Source: Campylobacter lari (GTDB lineage: Bacteria; Campylobacterota; Campylobacteria; Campylobacterales; Campylobacteraceae). From it: a DNA stretch of 64,000 nucleotides. Positions within the stretch are counted from its first letter, which is position 1. Each line of letters starts with the position of its first letter. The position numbers were made by a program, and so were the translations under genes. The stretch covers positions 930,001-994,000 of the forward strand of contig NZ_CP011372.1 in NCBI RefSeq assembly GCF_001017575.1, written 5' to 3'. Positions 50,477-60,275 of this stretch are shown here, in pieces. The notes under the pieces were generated by a model, which was given only the letters and a program-made list of their open reading frames with translations, was not told the origin of the DNA and searched no databases.

Positions 50477-51326
50477 CTAAACTTTCTTTATACACCAAGG
50501 CACAATTTTTAGATAATTCTCTAATTTTAAGCATAAAGTCTTGTCTTTGAGTTACTGAAATAGCTCCTCTTGCATCAAGCAAATTAAAAGTGTGTGCTGC
50601 TAACATACAATAATCATATGCGGGTAATGCAAGCTTTGCTTCTAATGCATTTTTACACTCATTATAAGCATTTTCAAATTGCACATTTAAAGTTTTAACA
50701 TCACTTACTTCAAAATTATATTTACTAAATTCAAACTCACCTTGCTTATGGACATCTTTATAAGTAATTTTTTCGCCGTTAAATTCATTCCAAACTATAT
50801 CATACACATTATCTACATCTTGTAAATACATTGCAAGTCTTTCTAAACCATAAGTAATTTCAGCACTTACTAAATCTACGCTTATACCGCCAACTTGTTG
50901 AAAATAAGTAAATTGTGTCACTTCCATACCATCAAGCCAAACTTCCCAACCTAAACCCCAAGCACCTAAACTTGGACTTTCCCAGTTATCTTCAACAAAA
51001 CGAATATCATGTGATTTTAAATCAAATCCTAAATTTTCTAAACTTTTTAAGTATAATTCTTGGATATTGTCAGGACTTGGTTTAATCAAAACTTGAAATT
51101 GATAATAAGCACCTAGTCTATTAGGATTTTCACCATATCTTCCATCAGTTGGTCTTCTACTTGGTGCCACATAAGCAGTTGCCCATGGTTTTTTTCCTAA
51201 ACTTCTTAAAAAAGTTGCCGGGTGAAAAGTCCCTGCACCTGCTGGAAAGTCATAAGGTTGCATAATAGCACAACCTTGCTTTTGCCAAAATTCTTGCAAA
51301 TTTAATATCATTTGAGAAAAGGTCAT
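50466..51326 (-). CDS. glyQ: Glycine-tRNA ligase alpha subunit
   Basis: Class II aminoacyl-tRNA synthetase catalytic subunit, paired with GlyS. 286 residues: [60 protein letters not shown] and TYFQQVGGI. GlyS is not encoded alongside and must be elsewhere in the genome. Overlaps the DUF3972-like gene by 4 bp. Confidence 0.97.
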   Translation of the reverse strand: MTFSQMILNLQEFWQKQGCAIMQPYDFPAGAGTFHPATFLRSLGKKPWATAYVAPSRRPTDGRYGENPNRLGAYYQFQVLIKPSPDNIQELYLKSLENLGFDLKSHDIRFVEDNWESPSLGAWGLGWEVWLDGMEVTQFTYFQQVGGISVDLVSAEITYGLERLAMYLQDVDNVYDIVWNEFNGEKITYKDVHKQGEFEFSKYNFEVSDVKTLNVQFENAYNECKNALEAKLALPAYDYCMLAAHTFNLLDARGAISVTQRQDFMLKIRELSKNCALVYKESLDEN

Positions 51327-51829
51327 TTTTCTTCCTTTATTTCTTCTGGCTTTTCAGGCGAATTTGCATATAATTCTACTGTTTTATTCCACATCATTTT
51401 ATATTTTCTTTTTAGAAATTCTACTTCATTGCGCGCATATTTAAGTTGCTCGTTAAGATTTTCTATAGTTTTTCTATCCTCATCATAAAGTTCTTGCATA
51501 GAATAAAGAGCATCTTTTAAAAATTTATTCTCACCTTTTAAAGCTTCTAAGGTCTCATCCTTAGCATCAAGAACTTTTTCATGCAAATTTAAAATAGTTC
51601 CTATGGTTTTTTCTACAAAACTTTCTCCTGCTAAAGTCATAGAGTTTACCATAGCAGGTTGTTTTGAGCTCATAGGTACCACACTAAAAGTTCCTTGATT
51701 GGCTTCTATATAAATTTTACCCTCTTCTTCTTTGAAATTTAAAGCACCATTTGCCATCATTCCTTTTACAACATCTTCAGATAAATGCACTAATTGACAA
51801 AATTCTTTTAATTCCAAGTAAGTTTGCAT
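51323..51829 (-). CDS. Coiled-coil DUF3972-like protein
   Basis: 168 residues. N-terminal ~50 residues look like a helix-turn-helix/MerR-like entry ([20 protein letters not shown]), and the second half (~75-150) is a long coiled coil. I place it in the epsilonproteobacterial DUF3972 group by neighbourhood (between purE and glyQ). Function unknown. AAGGAG at good spacing before ATG. Confidence 0.7.
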   Translation of the reverse strand: MQTYLELKEFCQLVHLSEDVVKGMMANGALNFKEEEGKIYIEANQGTFSVVPMSSKQPAMVNSMTLAGESFVEKTIGTILNLHEKVLDAKDETLEALKGENKFLKDALYSMQELYDEDRKTIENLNEQLKYARNEVEFLKRKYKMMWNKTVELYANSPEKPEEIKEEK

Positions 51830-51838
51830 ATATGCTCC

Positions 51839-52333
51839 TTAAAGAAAAACTTCAATTGTATTAGAATCTTGGATTAATTTTTCTTGTTGCTTTTGTCTAT
51901 CTTCTAATAATTTTTGCGCTAAAGATTCATCTTCTATTGCTAAAATTTGCACAGCTAAATAAGCTGCATTAATAGCTCCTGCTTTACCTATAGCTACAGT
52001 TGCCACAGGAATTCCACTTGGCATTTGCACAGTAGAAAATAAAGAATCCATGCTTGCTAAATTACTTCCTGGCATAGGTATGCCTAAAACAGGTTTTGTT
52101 GTGTGTGCTGCAACAGCTCCTGCTAAATGTGCTGCCATACCTGCTGCGGCGATAAATACTTTAGCACCTTTTTCTTCTGCATTTTTAATATATTCTTGAG
52201 TTCTTTGAGGGCTTCTATGAGCTGAAGTGATTAAAATTTCATATTTTACATCAAATTTTTCCAAAATTCCCAAAGCTTCTTTCACTATATCATAATCACT
52301 CTTACTTCCCATCAATATAGAAACAAATTTCAT
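51839..52333 (-). CDS. purE: N5-carboxyaminoimidazole ribonucleotide mutase
   Basis: Purine synthesis; moves the carboxylate from N5-CAIR to C4. 164 residues: [65 protein letters not shown]. PurK or another partner is not in the window. Overlaps U32 by 4 bp. Confidence 0.97.
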   Translation of the reverse strand: MKFVSILMGSKSDYDIVKEALGILEKFDVKYEILITSAHRSPQRTQEYIKNAEEKGAKVFIAAAGMAAHLAGAVAAHTTKPVLGIPMPGSNLASMDSLFSTVQMPSGIPVATVAIGKAGAINAAYLAVQILAIEDESLAQKLLEDRQKQQEKLIQDSNTIEVFL

Positions 52334-53586
52334 TCAACACTCCTTCTTAAAAAGCTAAATTCTGGAAGCTTAAACGGTAAAGTAATTTCGTTTTCATTAC
52401 CACTATGAATTTCACTAAATTCTTTATTATTTTTGGCTAATAATTGTTTAAAAACTATAAATTTCTTACCATCATTTTCATAAATTAAACCTAGTTTATT
52501 TTCTCCTAATTCTATATTAGAATTAACCGGAGCTAAAATTTCATATTCTTTGTTTAACTCTATCTTGCCTTTACATTTAAAAAACTCACCATCTTCACTA
52601 ATAGCATGTACTTGATGGGTTCCTTCTTCTATGCTTGTATCATGATTAATAGAATCGGTTTTTTCATAAGCTCTTGAAACTAAATATCCATCCGTAAAAC
52701 CTCTGTGTTTTAAAGTGTGAATTTCTTTTTCATATTTAGCAGCATCAAAAGTATTTTGCAATACATCTTGCACTGCCATTTTATAAGTTCTTGTAGTCAA
52801 AGCTACATAATACTCACTTTTTGTTCTTCCTTCTATTTTAAAAGCATGAATACAATTTTCTTGCATAATTTTTTGAATATATGAGCTTAAATTTAAATCT
52901 TTAGAATTAAATACATGTGTGCCATTTTCATCTTCTTCTAATCTAAAAAGCGTATTTGTTTCTGGATTTTTCGCATAAAGCTCATAATTAAATCTACAAT
53001 CATTTGCACAAGAGCCACGATTACTCATACGCCCACTTTGCACTGAACTTATTAAACATCTACCAGAATATGCAAAACACATGGAACCATGCACAAAACT
53101 TTCAAGCTCGATATCACAATTATTTTTTAAATCTTTTGCATCTTTTAAACCTAGCTCCCTTGCTATAACAACACGTTTAGCTCCCATATCTTTATAAACT
53201 TGAGCGTCTAAATAGTTTAAAATATTAGCTTGAGTAGATACATGAAGATTAATTTCAGGTGCAAGTTCTTTAACTAAACGCATAGCACCCACAGAAGCTA
53301 CTATAAAAGCATCAGGTTTCATTTCTTTTAACTTCAAAATATGTCTTTTTAAACCCTCAATTTGCGAACTAAAATGAAAACCATTAATGGTTACATAAAT
53401 TTTTTTTCCTCTTGCATGCGTATAATCAATAGCTTCTTTAAAAGTTTCATAATTAAAATCTCTAGCAGTTCTTGCTCTTAATGAAAAATTACTCACTCCT
53501 GCATAAACAGCATCAGCCCCATAAGCTAATGCTATTTTTAATTTTGTGAAATTTCCCGCAGGAGCTACTATTTCAGGAATAATCAT
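52330..53586 (-). CDS. U32-family protein (TrhP-like tRNA hydroxylation/peptidase family)
   Basis: 418 residues. The N-terminal TIM barrel begins IIPEIVAPAGNFTKLKIALAYGADAVYAG and has the U32 signature (ESFVHGSMCFAYSGRCLISS) with Cys for an Fe-S cluster, then NRGSCANDCRF. A C-terminal barrel extends past ~350. E. coli TrhP (YegQ) of similar length modifies tRNA; older annotations say collagenase. The RNA role is inference. Directly precedes purE. Confidence 0.85.
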   Translation of the reverse strand: MIIPEIVAPAGNFTKLKIALAYGADAVYAGVSNFSLRARTARDFNYETFKEAIDYTHARGKKIYVTINGFHFSSQIEGLKRHILKLKEMKPDAFIVASVGAMRLVKELAPEINLHVSTQANILNYLDAQVYKDMGAKRVVIARELGLKDAKDLKNNCDIELESFVHGSMCFAYSGRCLISSVQSGRMSNRGSCANDCRFNYELYAKNPETNTLFRLEEDENGTHVFNSKDLNLSSYIQKIMQENCIHAFKIEGRTKSEYYVALTTRTYKMAVQDVLQNTFDAAKYEKEIHTLKHRGFTDGYLVSRAYEKTDSINHDTSIEEGTHQVHAISEDGEFFKCKGKIELNKEYEILAPVNSNIELGENKLGLIYENDGKKFIVFKQLLAKNNKEFSEIHSGNENEITLPFKLPEFSFLRRSVE

Positions 53587-54290
53587 TTTTTTCCTAAACT
53601 TGCGATTAATGCCTCAATATCATCATTGCTTACAACATCTGTAGTTGTATCACCTTGGATATGCACAGCCGATCCTACGCGTTTTTCATCATCAATTTTA
53701 CCCTCAAATAAACTACTCATATATCTACTTAAGGCTCTCATAACATTAATAACACGCTCAATTTTTTGACGATGGATATCTTGATATTGCATAGCATCCA
53801 TTGCCATCATAACCTCATCTTGTCCAGTTTGCAAACAACCTGTAATTTCATCTATAATATTTTTAGCATTGTTATTAGTTTCTATAGCCTCTTTAAAGCT
53901 TGCAACATTAGGAAATTTTGCATTTAGTTTTTCAAAAATTTCTATATTTTTATTTAATGCATCACTAATTACACAAAGCTCATTTTCTGAATTTGCAAAA
54001 AAATCATTAATAGCTTCTAATTTTTCCATCATTTCAGTAGCTTTGATTTCACTATCTCTTGTAACATCATCAAGTTGATGCACAACTTTATGTTCTTTAC
54101 TAGGTGGTGGTGGTGGCCAAGCCATATCTGCCCTTGCTTTATAATCACCATTAATCATTTCTTCTACAATTTGCTGATTTTTTGCTTCATCTTCATAATC
54201 TGTCTCAGGTTTTGCTTCCACATCTTCCGCAGAGTCAAGATCTAAGTCTTCAGTGCTATTCATTAAAGCATCTAATTCTTCTTGAGTCAT
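53583..54290 (-). CDS. cheZ: Chemotaxis phosphatase CheZ-like
   Basis: ~235 residues from ATG 54288-54290 (AAGG seven bases before; a GTG two codons earlier is less likely). Remote CheZ: acidic N-terminus, a run of five prolines (54102-54116), a helical bundle with YQDIHRQKIERVINVMRALS holding the phosphatase Gln, and a C-terminal amphipathic tip DIEALIASLGKK that binds CheY. Matches HP0170/C. jejuni CheZ in layout. Own TATAAT at 54327-54332. Its flagellar partner genes are elsewhere. Confidence 0.83.
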   Translation of the reverse strand: MTQEELDALMNSTEDLDLDSAEDVEAKPETDYEDEAKNQQIVEEMINGDYKARADMAWPPPPPSKEHKVVHQLDDVTRDSEIKATEMMEKLEAINDFFANSENELCVISDALNKNIEIFEKLNAKFPNVASFKEAIETNNNAKNIIDEITGCLQTGQDEVMMAMDAMQYQDIHRQKIERVINVMRALSRYMSSLFEGKIDDEKRVGSAVHIQGDTTTDVVSNDDIEALIASLGKK

Positions 54291-54326
54291 TGTCACACCT
54301 TTTTTAATAATAAAAACTAATGCGAG

Positions 54327-54332
54327 ATTATA
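54327..54332 (-). promoter_or_regulatory. Candidate -10 box for cheZ
   Basis: Minus-strand TATAAT about 37 bp before the cheZ ATG, in the 197-bp divergent gap with glnA. Confidence 0.45.
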
Positions 54333-54446
54333 TTACAAAAAAATATAAACCAATATTAATTTTATTAATTAATTATATAAATTTATATTTTTTACATTTG
54401 ACTATAAAAAAAATATTAATTTAAACTTAATTTAAAAAAAATATAC

Positions 54447-54452
54447 TACAAT
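54447..54452 (+). promoter_or_regulatory. Candidate -10 box for glnA
   Basis: TACAAT 36 bp before the glnA ATG, with a strong AAGGAG ribosome site at 54477-54482. The rest of the gap is almost pure A/T; no sigma-54 GG-N10-GC element was seen on this strand. Confidence 0.4.
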
Positions 54453-54487
54453 CTTAAAAATAAAAACCTATTTAAAAAGGAGAGAAA

Positions 54488-55918
54488 ATGGGTAAGTTTG
54501 TAAATAATATTGATGAATTTTTTAGTTATTGTCAAGAGCATGAAGTAATGTTTGTTGATTTTAGATTTACCGATATGATAGGTACTTGGCACCATATTAC
54601 TTACAATATAAAAGCAGTTGATGATAAAACTTTCGAAAATGGAATTCCGTTTGATGCAAGTTCTTTGCACGGTTGGCAACCTATAGAAAAATCGGATATG
54701 ATTTTAAAACCTGATGTAGAAAGTGCGTTTTTAGATCCTTTTACAGCAGATCCTACTATCATAGTAATTTGTGATGTATATGATATTTACAAAGATCAAA
54801 TGTATGAAAAATGTCCAAGAAGTATTGCCAAAAAGGCAATGCAACACTTAAGTACAAGCAATATCGCTGATACAGCTTATTTTGGTCCTGAAAATGAATT
54901 TTTTATTTTTGATAATGTAAAAATAGTTGATTCTTCTCATTGTGCAAAATATGAAGTAGATACTGAAGAAGGTGAATGGAATGATAATAAAGACTTCACA
55001 GATAGTTATAATAGCGGACATCGCCCAAGAAACAAAGGCGGATATTTTCCTGTAAGTCCTATTGATTCTAGCGTGGATATTAGAGCTGAAATGGTGCAAG
55101 TTTTAGAAAGAGTGGGTTTAAAAACTTTCGTACATCACCATGAAGTAGCACAAGGACAAGCTGAGATTGGTGTAGAATTTGGAAATTTAGTTGAAGCTGC
55201 TGATAATGTGCAAATTTACAAATATGTAGTAAAAATGGTAGCACATTTAAATGGAAAAACAGCAACTTTCATGCCAAAACCACTCTATGGAGACAATGGA
55301 AGTGGTATGCATGTGCATATGAGTCTTTGGAAAGATGGAGTAAATTTATTCTATGATAAAGAAGGCTATGGAAAATTAAGCGAATGTGCGATTAATTACA
55401 TCGGTGGAATTTTAGCTAATGCAAGAAGTGTTGCAGCATTTACTAATCCTAGTTCAAATTCTTATAAAAGAATAGTTCCAGGTTTTGAAGCACCTTGTAT
55501 ATTAACTTATTCTTGTCAAAATCGCTCTGCAAGTTGTCGCGTGCCTTATGGTATTAATGAAAAAAGCGCAAGAGTTGAAATAAGATTTCCTGATAGTACT
55601 TCTAATCCCTACTTGGCTTTTACAAGCTTGCTTATGGCAGGACTTGATGGCATTAAAAACAAAACCATACCGGTTGGCCCTATGGATGAAAATTTATTTG
55701 CACTAACCCTAGATGAAATTAGAGAAAAAGGTATAGAACAATTACCTCATACTTTAAGAGGATCTTTAGAAGCACTCATTAGAAAAAATGCTTTCTTAAA
55801 ACCTGTTATGAGTGATGTGTTTATTGATGATTATCAACATATGAAATTTGAAACCCAAGTATGGCCTGTAGAAGCTAGACCAACTGCATATGAATTTAAA
55901 ACTTGTTATTCTTGCTGA
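54488..55918 (+). CDS. glnA: Glutamine synthetase, type I
   Basis: ATP-dependent ammonium assimilation. 476 residues: [78 protein letters not shown] and RVEIRFPDS are all present. At the site where E. coli has the adenylylated tyrosine (NLYDLP), this protein reads NLFALT with Phe, so control by adenylylation is not possible here. Monocistronic between divergent cheZ and convergent purU, with an 11-bp terminator. Confidence 0.97.
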   Translation: MGKFVNNIDEFFSYCQEHEVMFVDFRFTDMIGTWHHITYNIKAVDDKTFENGIPFDASSLHGWQPIEKSDMILKPDVESAFLDPFTADPTIIVICDVYDIYKDQMYEKCPRSIAKKAMQHLSTSNIADTAYFGPENEFFIFDNVKIVDSSHCAKYEVDTEEGEWNDNKDFTDSYNSGHRPRNKGGYFPVSPIDSSVDIRAEMVQVLERVGLKTFVHHHEVAQGQAEIGVEFGNLVEAADNVQIYKYVVKMVAHLNGKTATFMPKPLYGDNGSGMHVHMSLWKDGVNLFYDKEGYGKLSECAINYIGGILANARSVAAFTNPSSNSYKRIVPGFEAPCILTYSCQNRSASCRVPYGINEKSARVEIRFPDSTSNPYLAFTSLLMAGLDGIKNKTIPVGPMDENLFALTLDEIREKGIEQLPHTLRGSLEALIRKNAFLKPVMSDVFIDDYQHMKFETQVWPVEARPTAYEFKTCYSC

Positions 55919-55945
55919 TTTTTGATGCCTTTTTGGCATCAAAAA
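55919..55945. terminator. Bidirectional terminator between glnA and purU
   Basis: TTTTTGATGCC (55919-55929) and GGCATCAAAAA (55935-55945) form an 11-bp stem round TTTTT, with A and T flanks for both strands. It starts at the glnA stop and ends next to the purU stop. Confidence 0.85.
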
Positions 55946-55946
55946 T

Positions 55947-56774
55947 TTAAAATACTATTGTTTTATTTTCGTGTATAAAAATCCTATCATCAAACACTAA
56001 ATCCAAAGCCTTAGAAAAAACATTTTTTTCCACATTGCGTCCTGCTTGTTGCATAGCCTGCCAAGAATATTCATGAGTAACCGGTATAACATCTTGGGTA
56101 ATGATTGGTCCCTCATCTAAGTTATTATTTACAAAATGTGCTGTTGCACCTATAATCTTCACTCCTCTTTCATAAGCTTGCTTATAAGGATTAGCTCCTA
56201 TAAATGCAGGTAAAAAAGAATGATGGATATTAATAATTTTTCCTTCAAAATGCTCCACAAAAGATGGAGATAATATTCTCATATATTTTGCTAAAACAAT
56301 ATAATCAAATTCATATTGTTTTAAACACTCTAGTAATTTTTCTTCATGCTCCTGTCTGCTTAAATCCTGTGCCAAAATAGTATGAAAAGGTATGTTAAAT
56401 TTATCCACTAAAGGTTTTAATACCTCATAATTTGCAATAACTGCTTTAATATTTGCATTAAATTCGCCACTAAATTGACGGATAAGCAACTCACCTAAAC
56501 AATGAGTTTCTTTAGTAGCTAAAACAATAATATCTTTTTTTCTCTTTGGTGTAATTTCAATTTGTGCATTATCAGGAAGCATAGCTTCTAGTGTTCCTTT
56601 AAAAGCTTTTATATCAAGCTCACCTTCTAAATGTGCTCTAAAGAAAAAACGATCTTCTCCAACAAATTCATCATTTTTTATAATATTAATTCTATATTTA
56701 AAAATAACATCTGAAATTCTATAAATCAATCCTTTTTCATCACTACTTGAAATTTTTAAAATATATTCATTCAT
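55947..56774 (-). CDS. purU: Formyltetrahydrofolate deformylase
   Basis: Releases formate from 10-formyl-THF, balancing one-carbon units for purines. 275 residues: N-terminal ACT domain (ILKISSSDEKGLIYRIS), then the formyltransferase-like fold with YIVLAKYMRILSP, INIHHSFLPAFIGANPY and GATAHFVNNNLDEGPII. Full length. ATG makes an ATGA overlap with cca. Confidence 0.93.
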   Translation of the reverse strand: MNEYILKISSSDEKGLIYRISDVIFKYRINIIKNDEFVGEDRFFFRAHLEGELDIKAFKGTLEAMLPDNAQIEITPKRKKDIIVLATKETHCLGELLIRQFSGEFNANIKAVIANYEVLKPLVDKFNIPFHTILAQDLSRQEHEEKLLECLKQYEFDYIVLAKYMRILSPSFVEHFEGKIINIHHSFLPAFIGANPYKQAYERGVKIIGATAHFVNNNLDEGPIITQDVIPVTHEYSWQAMQQAGRNVEKNVFSKALDLVFDDRIFIHENKTIVF

Positions 56775-57880
56775 TTTTGCTCCTTTATATAGTTTTTTAA
56801 TTCTTGTAATCTTCTTTTTTCAAGCTCAATCCCAAGTTCTTTCCCACTAAATCCTTCCTTTAGTAAATCATTTGCACTAACTTTACTTTCAAAAGTATGA
56901 TGATATAAATTTAATTTCTTTGCCTGTACCATACGCTCATCATCCCAAAGCCCAAGCCATTTACAAAGTGGAATTTTTAAAGCAATTTTAGCTAAATTAA
57001 AATCATCAATTTTACCTAAAATAAATTCTTGTTCACATTTTTTTAATAGTTCTTTTTTTAATTTTGTTTTTTTAAAAAATTCCTCTTTATTTATATGAAA
57101 AAAATTCAAATACAAATACAAAAACAAAGCCTCATCGCAAATTATTTTTTGACTTTGCTCTAAAAGTCTTTCAAATTCTTTATTACAGCTTTGATGAAAA
57201 AATATTTTTTCTTCTAAATTTAAAATTTTGAAATACTCATAAGCTTTATTTAGTCTTGAAGTTTTAAAAATTTTATAAAGTTCATTATTAATACGCTCTT
57301 TGGATAAATCACTTATATCCATAGTTTGCATTAATTTTAAACTTTCTTTTGCAATTGTTAAATCAAACCTGCATGCAAAAGAAATTCCACGAAGCACTCT
57401 TAAACTATCTTCAATAAAACTTTTATCATCAATATGTCTTATAGTCTTTTCTTGTAAATCTTGCAAACCATTAAAAAAATCTAAAAATTCAAAATCAAAA
57501 ATATTTACCATCAATGCATTAATGGTAAAATCCCTTCTTTTAGCTCCTTCTTGCTCATCATTACAAACTTTAACTTCAAAACCTCTATGGCCTGTAGAAA
57601 TTTTATTTTCATAACGTGCTAGAGCTAAATCAAATTTTTTGTATTTATATACAAAAAAACTTTTTCCTACTCCATTTGCACCAAGTTTTTGCATAAGCTC
57701 ATCAAAAAGCTTAGGCTCAATATCATAAATTTCTATATCATAATCATCACTAGATAAATCTAAAAAAGAATTCCTTACACAACCACCTACTAAATAAGCT
57801 CTTTGCGTGTAAGGTTTAAGTGCGTTTTTAATCCTTAAAAAATCTTGGTCATTTTTTAAGTCTATCTTCAATCTTTGCAA
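56771..57880 (-). CDS. cca: CCA tRNA nucleotidyltransferase / poly(A) polymerase family
   Basis: 369 residues, class II nucleotidyltransferase: AYLVGGCVRNSFLDLSSDDYDIEIYD (DxD metal site), KRRDFTINALMVNIFD, DSLRVLRGISFACRFDL. CCA-adding versus poly(A) activity cannot be split from sequence alone. No ATG: in-frame TTG codons at 57878-57880 and 57869-57871 are candidates, both inside the preceding gene. Hence start is uncertain. Confidence 0.85.
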   Translation of the reverse strand: MQRLKIDLKNDQDFLRIKNALKPYTQRAYLVGGCVRNSFLDLSSDDYDIEIYDIEPKLFDELMQKLGANGVGKSFFVYKYKKFDLALARYENKISTGHRGFEVKVCNDEQEGAKRRDFTINALMVNIFDFEFLDFFNGLQDLQEKTIRHIDDKSFIEDSLRVLRGISFACRFDLTIAKESLKLMQTMDISDLSKERINNELYKIFKTSRLNKAYEYFKILNLEEKIFFHQSCNKEFERLLEQSQKIICDEALFLYLYLNFFHINKEEFFKKTKLKKELLKKCEQEFILGKIDDFNLAKIALKIPLCKWLGLWDDERMVQAKKLNLYHHTFESKVSANDLLKEGFSGKELGIELEKRRLQELKNYIKEQK

Positions 57881-58286
57881 GCAAAAACTCTAAAAAAGTA
57901 ATGGTCATATCTAATCTTTTTTCTATATGCTCATCTTTAGTATTTTTTAATCCTTCGAATAAAACCAAGATACGCTCTCTAAGATTTTTTAAGAAAAATT
58001 CTTCATTGTTTATAATACTTTCTTCTTTTTCTTCTAAAGCTTCAACCTTAATAGCGACATTTTGCTTCTCATCTTTTACTTTTACTTCTAAATCATCTAA
58101 TTCCTGGATTAGCTCTTGCGTAACCTTGCTAATTTCTTCTTTGATTTTTTTCTCTTGAGTATTAACACTTTTTTCTTGAGTAATTTCTTCTACCATAGGA
58201 GCAAATTCATCATTTTTACTTTTTTTGTTATCTAATTCTGAATTAACTTCACTTATGGCCATTTTTGCTAAATCTTCTATATTCAT
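57849..58286 (-). CDS. Coiled-coil hypothetical protein
   Basis: 145 residues from ATG 58284-58286, chosen for the ATGA overlap with the upstream gene; a GTG five codons earlier is possible. Highly charged; two long heptad-like stretches (KEEISKVTQELIQELDDLE, EEKEESIINNEEFFLKNL) predict coiled coil. No known family. In C. jejuni a similarly placed gene follows cca, which suggests conservation. Function not proposed. Confidence 0.72.
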   Translation of the reverse strand: MNIEDLAKMAISEVNSELDNKKSKNDEFAPMVEEITQEKSVNTQEKKIKEEISKVTQELIQELDDLEVKVKDEKQNVAIKVEALEEKEESIINNEEFFLKNLRERILVLFEGLKNTKDEHIEKRLDMTITFLEFLLAKIEDRLKK

Positions 58287-58528
58287 AGTTTTATCAACCA
58301 CCTTTTAAATTCATTAATTTCTTCTTCACTTTTCATATTGACAAAAAAATCAAGCATATCATAATTTAAATCTTCATGATTAGAACGCAAACCACTTAAA
58401 CGCCTTATAGCATCAATGGCATTTTTATTTTGCGGATCTTGTTTTAATATATTTTTATAAATCTCCAAAGCTTCATCTTTTAAACCTTGTGCTTCATAAA
58501 TAGAAGCTTCTGTTACTGTATATCGCAT
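58283..58528 (-). CDS. Small TPR-like hypothetical protein
   Basis: 81 residues, start ATG 58526-58528; a TTG ten codons upstream is less likely. Contains one tetratricopeptide-like pair (EASIYEAQGLKDEALEIYKN and ILKQDPQNKNAIDAIRRLSG). Cytoplasmic, no signal. Coupled to the coiled-coil gene by ATGA, so they may act together. Function unknown. Confidence 0.7.
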   Translation of the reverse strand: MRYTVTEASIYEAQGLKDEALEIYKNILKQDPQNKNAIDAIRRLSGLRSNHEDLNYDMLDFFVNMKSEEEINEFKRWLIKL

Positions 58529-58594
58529 TATCAACTCACAAAAAAAATAAAGTGCCAAAATTCTAACAAAAAAGACTTTAATTTATTTTAATTT

Positions 58595-59767
58595 TTACTT
58601 AATCACAGGAGCTTTATATGCTAAAAATACAAAAATATTAAGTGTTATAGCTACTGTAATAAGCATGATAAAGCCTAAAGTAAAATTTCCAAAGCTATCA
58701 TGAAGCATACCTATAATCCAAGGTGCTTGAGCTGCTATTAAATACCCTATGCCTTGTGACATAGCAGAAAGTTTGGCTGCTATAAAAGAATTTGAACTTT
58801 TTATAGCAATAAACAATAATGAAATTGTAAAAACCCCACTAGATGCAAAACCTAAAAAAATAGCTGCTAATAATAACACTAATTTTACATCACAGAAAAA
58901 CACCAAGATAAAACTTAAAACATACAAAAATCCCAACAGCACAATAACAAAACTCTTAGCATGAGTTCTAAGTTTACTTAAAACAATAGGCAATAAAAAC
59001 GCCACAGGCATGCCTATGATTTGAGAAAGTAATAAAACATTAGAACCAAAATCAATTCCAAAACCTTTTTCACTTATCATCACACTAAGCCAAGCAAAAA
59101 GACTATAAGATAAGAAACTTTGTAGTCCCATTACAATAGTAACTTTCCAAGCTGTTAAATTCAAAAAAAGATTTATTTTATTGATGTTTTTCCTTTTAGG
59201 ACGCAATAATCTTTTATTTTTCAAATGTGGAAAATAAAAAATCAAAGCAATCAAAGCTAAAACAACCCAAAAAAACATAGCTTGAGGTACTTCAAAAATT
59301 TTAAGCAAGGGAAGTGATAAAGCTACTCCAGCAATTGAAGATAAACCTATAATTGATCCGTATAAACCCATTATTTTATAAGCATTTTTTGCAAATTTTT
59401 CTTTTACAAAAGAAGGCAATAAAACATTAGCTATTGCAATGCCTGCTCCAATTAAAAAAACCCCAGAAAATAAACCTATATTACCTCCATAACTTCTAAT
59501 AAGCTCTCCAAAAACAATTAAACACAAAGCAAAAAACAAAGCCTTAATTTGTGAAAAATATGCTACAAAAAAAGATATAAGACCAAAAGCTATCAAAGGT
59601 AAGGTTGTTAGCATACCTGCTAAAGCGGAATTGATATTGTAATATTCTTGGATATATTCTATCATAGGACCTATAGAGGTTATAGGTGCTCTTAAATTTA
59701 AAGCAAGGGTAATTACAACTAAAATATTAATCCAAAAGAATTTTTTATATGAAATTTGCGTATGCAT
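58595..59767 (-). CDS. MFS transporter of the CynX/NimT type
   Basis: 390 residues, twelve hydrophobic segments. The N-terminal LVVITLALNLRAPITSIGPM and the late FLLPIVLSKLRTHAKSF fit the cyanate/nitroimidazole transporter (CynX/NimT) group. No cyanase gene adjoins; the substrate is unknown. It follows the nap small protein by 3 bp, so it may share read-through from nap, but could be unrelated. Confidence 0.82.
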   Translation of the reverse strand: MHTQISYKKFFWINILVVITLALNLRAPITSIGPMIEYIQEYYNINSALAGMLTTLPLIAFGLISFFVAYFSQIKALFFALCLIVFGELIRSYGGNIGLFSGVFLIGAGIAIANVLLPSFVKEKFAKNAYKIMGLYGSIIGLSSIAGVALSLPLLKIFEVPQAMFFWVVLALIALIFYFPHLKNKRLLRPKRKNINKINLFLNLTAWKVTIVMGLQSFLSYSLFAWLSVMISEKGFGIDFGSNVLLLSQIIGMPVAFLLPIVLSKLRTHAKSFVIVLLGFLYVLSFILVFFCDVKLVLLLAAIFLGFASSGVFTISLLFIAIKSSNSFIAAKLSAMSQGIGYLIAAQAPWIIGMLHDSFGNFTLGFIMLITVAITLNIFVFLAYKAPVIK

Positions 59768-59769
59768 GA

Positions 59770-59937
59770 TTATTTTTGATTTAATATATTTTCAAGATAT
59801 TTTTGTTTATCTTGCTTAATATTTTTTTGTTCTATTTGCTTTTGTTGTTTTACTACTTCATTTTCTTTAGAAAAATAAAAATGATCAATGATAAAAATAG
59901 AAGATATGATTACTATTAAAGGTATTAAAAAAACCAT
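59770..59937 (-). CDS. Small membrane protein of the nap operon (Cj0786-like)
   Basis: 55 residues: MVFLIPLIVIISSIFIIDHF as one membrane helix, then a Lys/Gln/Glu-rich cytoplasmic or periplasmic tail. ATG 3 bp after the napD stop. C. jejuni also has a small hydrophobic protein after napD. Role unknown; position suggests help to nitrate reductase. Easy to miss by length cut-offs. Confidence 0.7.
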   Translation of the reverse strand: MVFLIPLIVIISSIFIIDHFYFSKENEVVKQQKQIEQKNIKQDKQKYLENILNQK

Positions 59938-59939
59938 AA

Positions 59940-60275
59940 TCAATACTTTCTAAAGACATTACCATAATATTCTATATTATCTTTTTTTAAATTCTCATCA
60001 AAAGTATTTGCCTCAAAATTTGCTTTTAAAATTTTCTCTCTTTCTTCGTCTAAATCCTGATAAGAAAAAACCATATTAATACTCACCACCCCATCAAGTT
60101 GTTCTAATTGTTTATATGCTTTTAACTCATCATCTAAATTTTCACTTTCTATTACCACTATAATTTTTTCATCCTGAGCTAATTCCACACTACAGCAAGG
60201 CGTTTGTTGAATTTGCTTTTTAAGTTTTTCTAATTTTTCTTCTTTAGTTAAAATCAACACACTAGAAAGATTCAT
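59940..60275 (-). CDS. napD: Periplasmic nitrate reductase maturation chaperone
   Basis: 111 residues. MNLSSVLILTKEEKLEKLKK, the CCSVELAQDEKIIVVIES and LEQLDGVVSINMVF segments fit NapD, a ferredoxin-fold chaperone that binds the twin-Arg signal of NapA. Overlaps napL by 14 bp. Two Cys at positions ~27-28. Confidence 0.88.
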   Translation of the reverse strand: MNLSSVLILTKEEKLEKLKKQIQQTPCCSVELAQDEKIIVVIESENLDDELKAYKQLEQLDGVVSINMVFSYQDLDEEREKILKANFEANTFDENLKKDNIEYYGNVFRKY

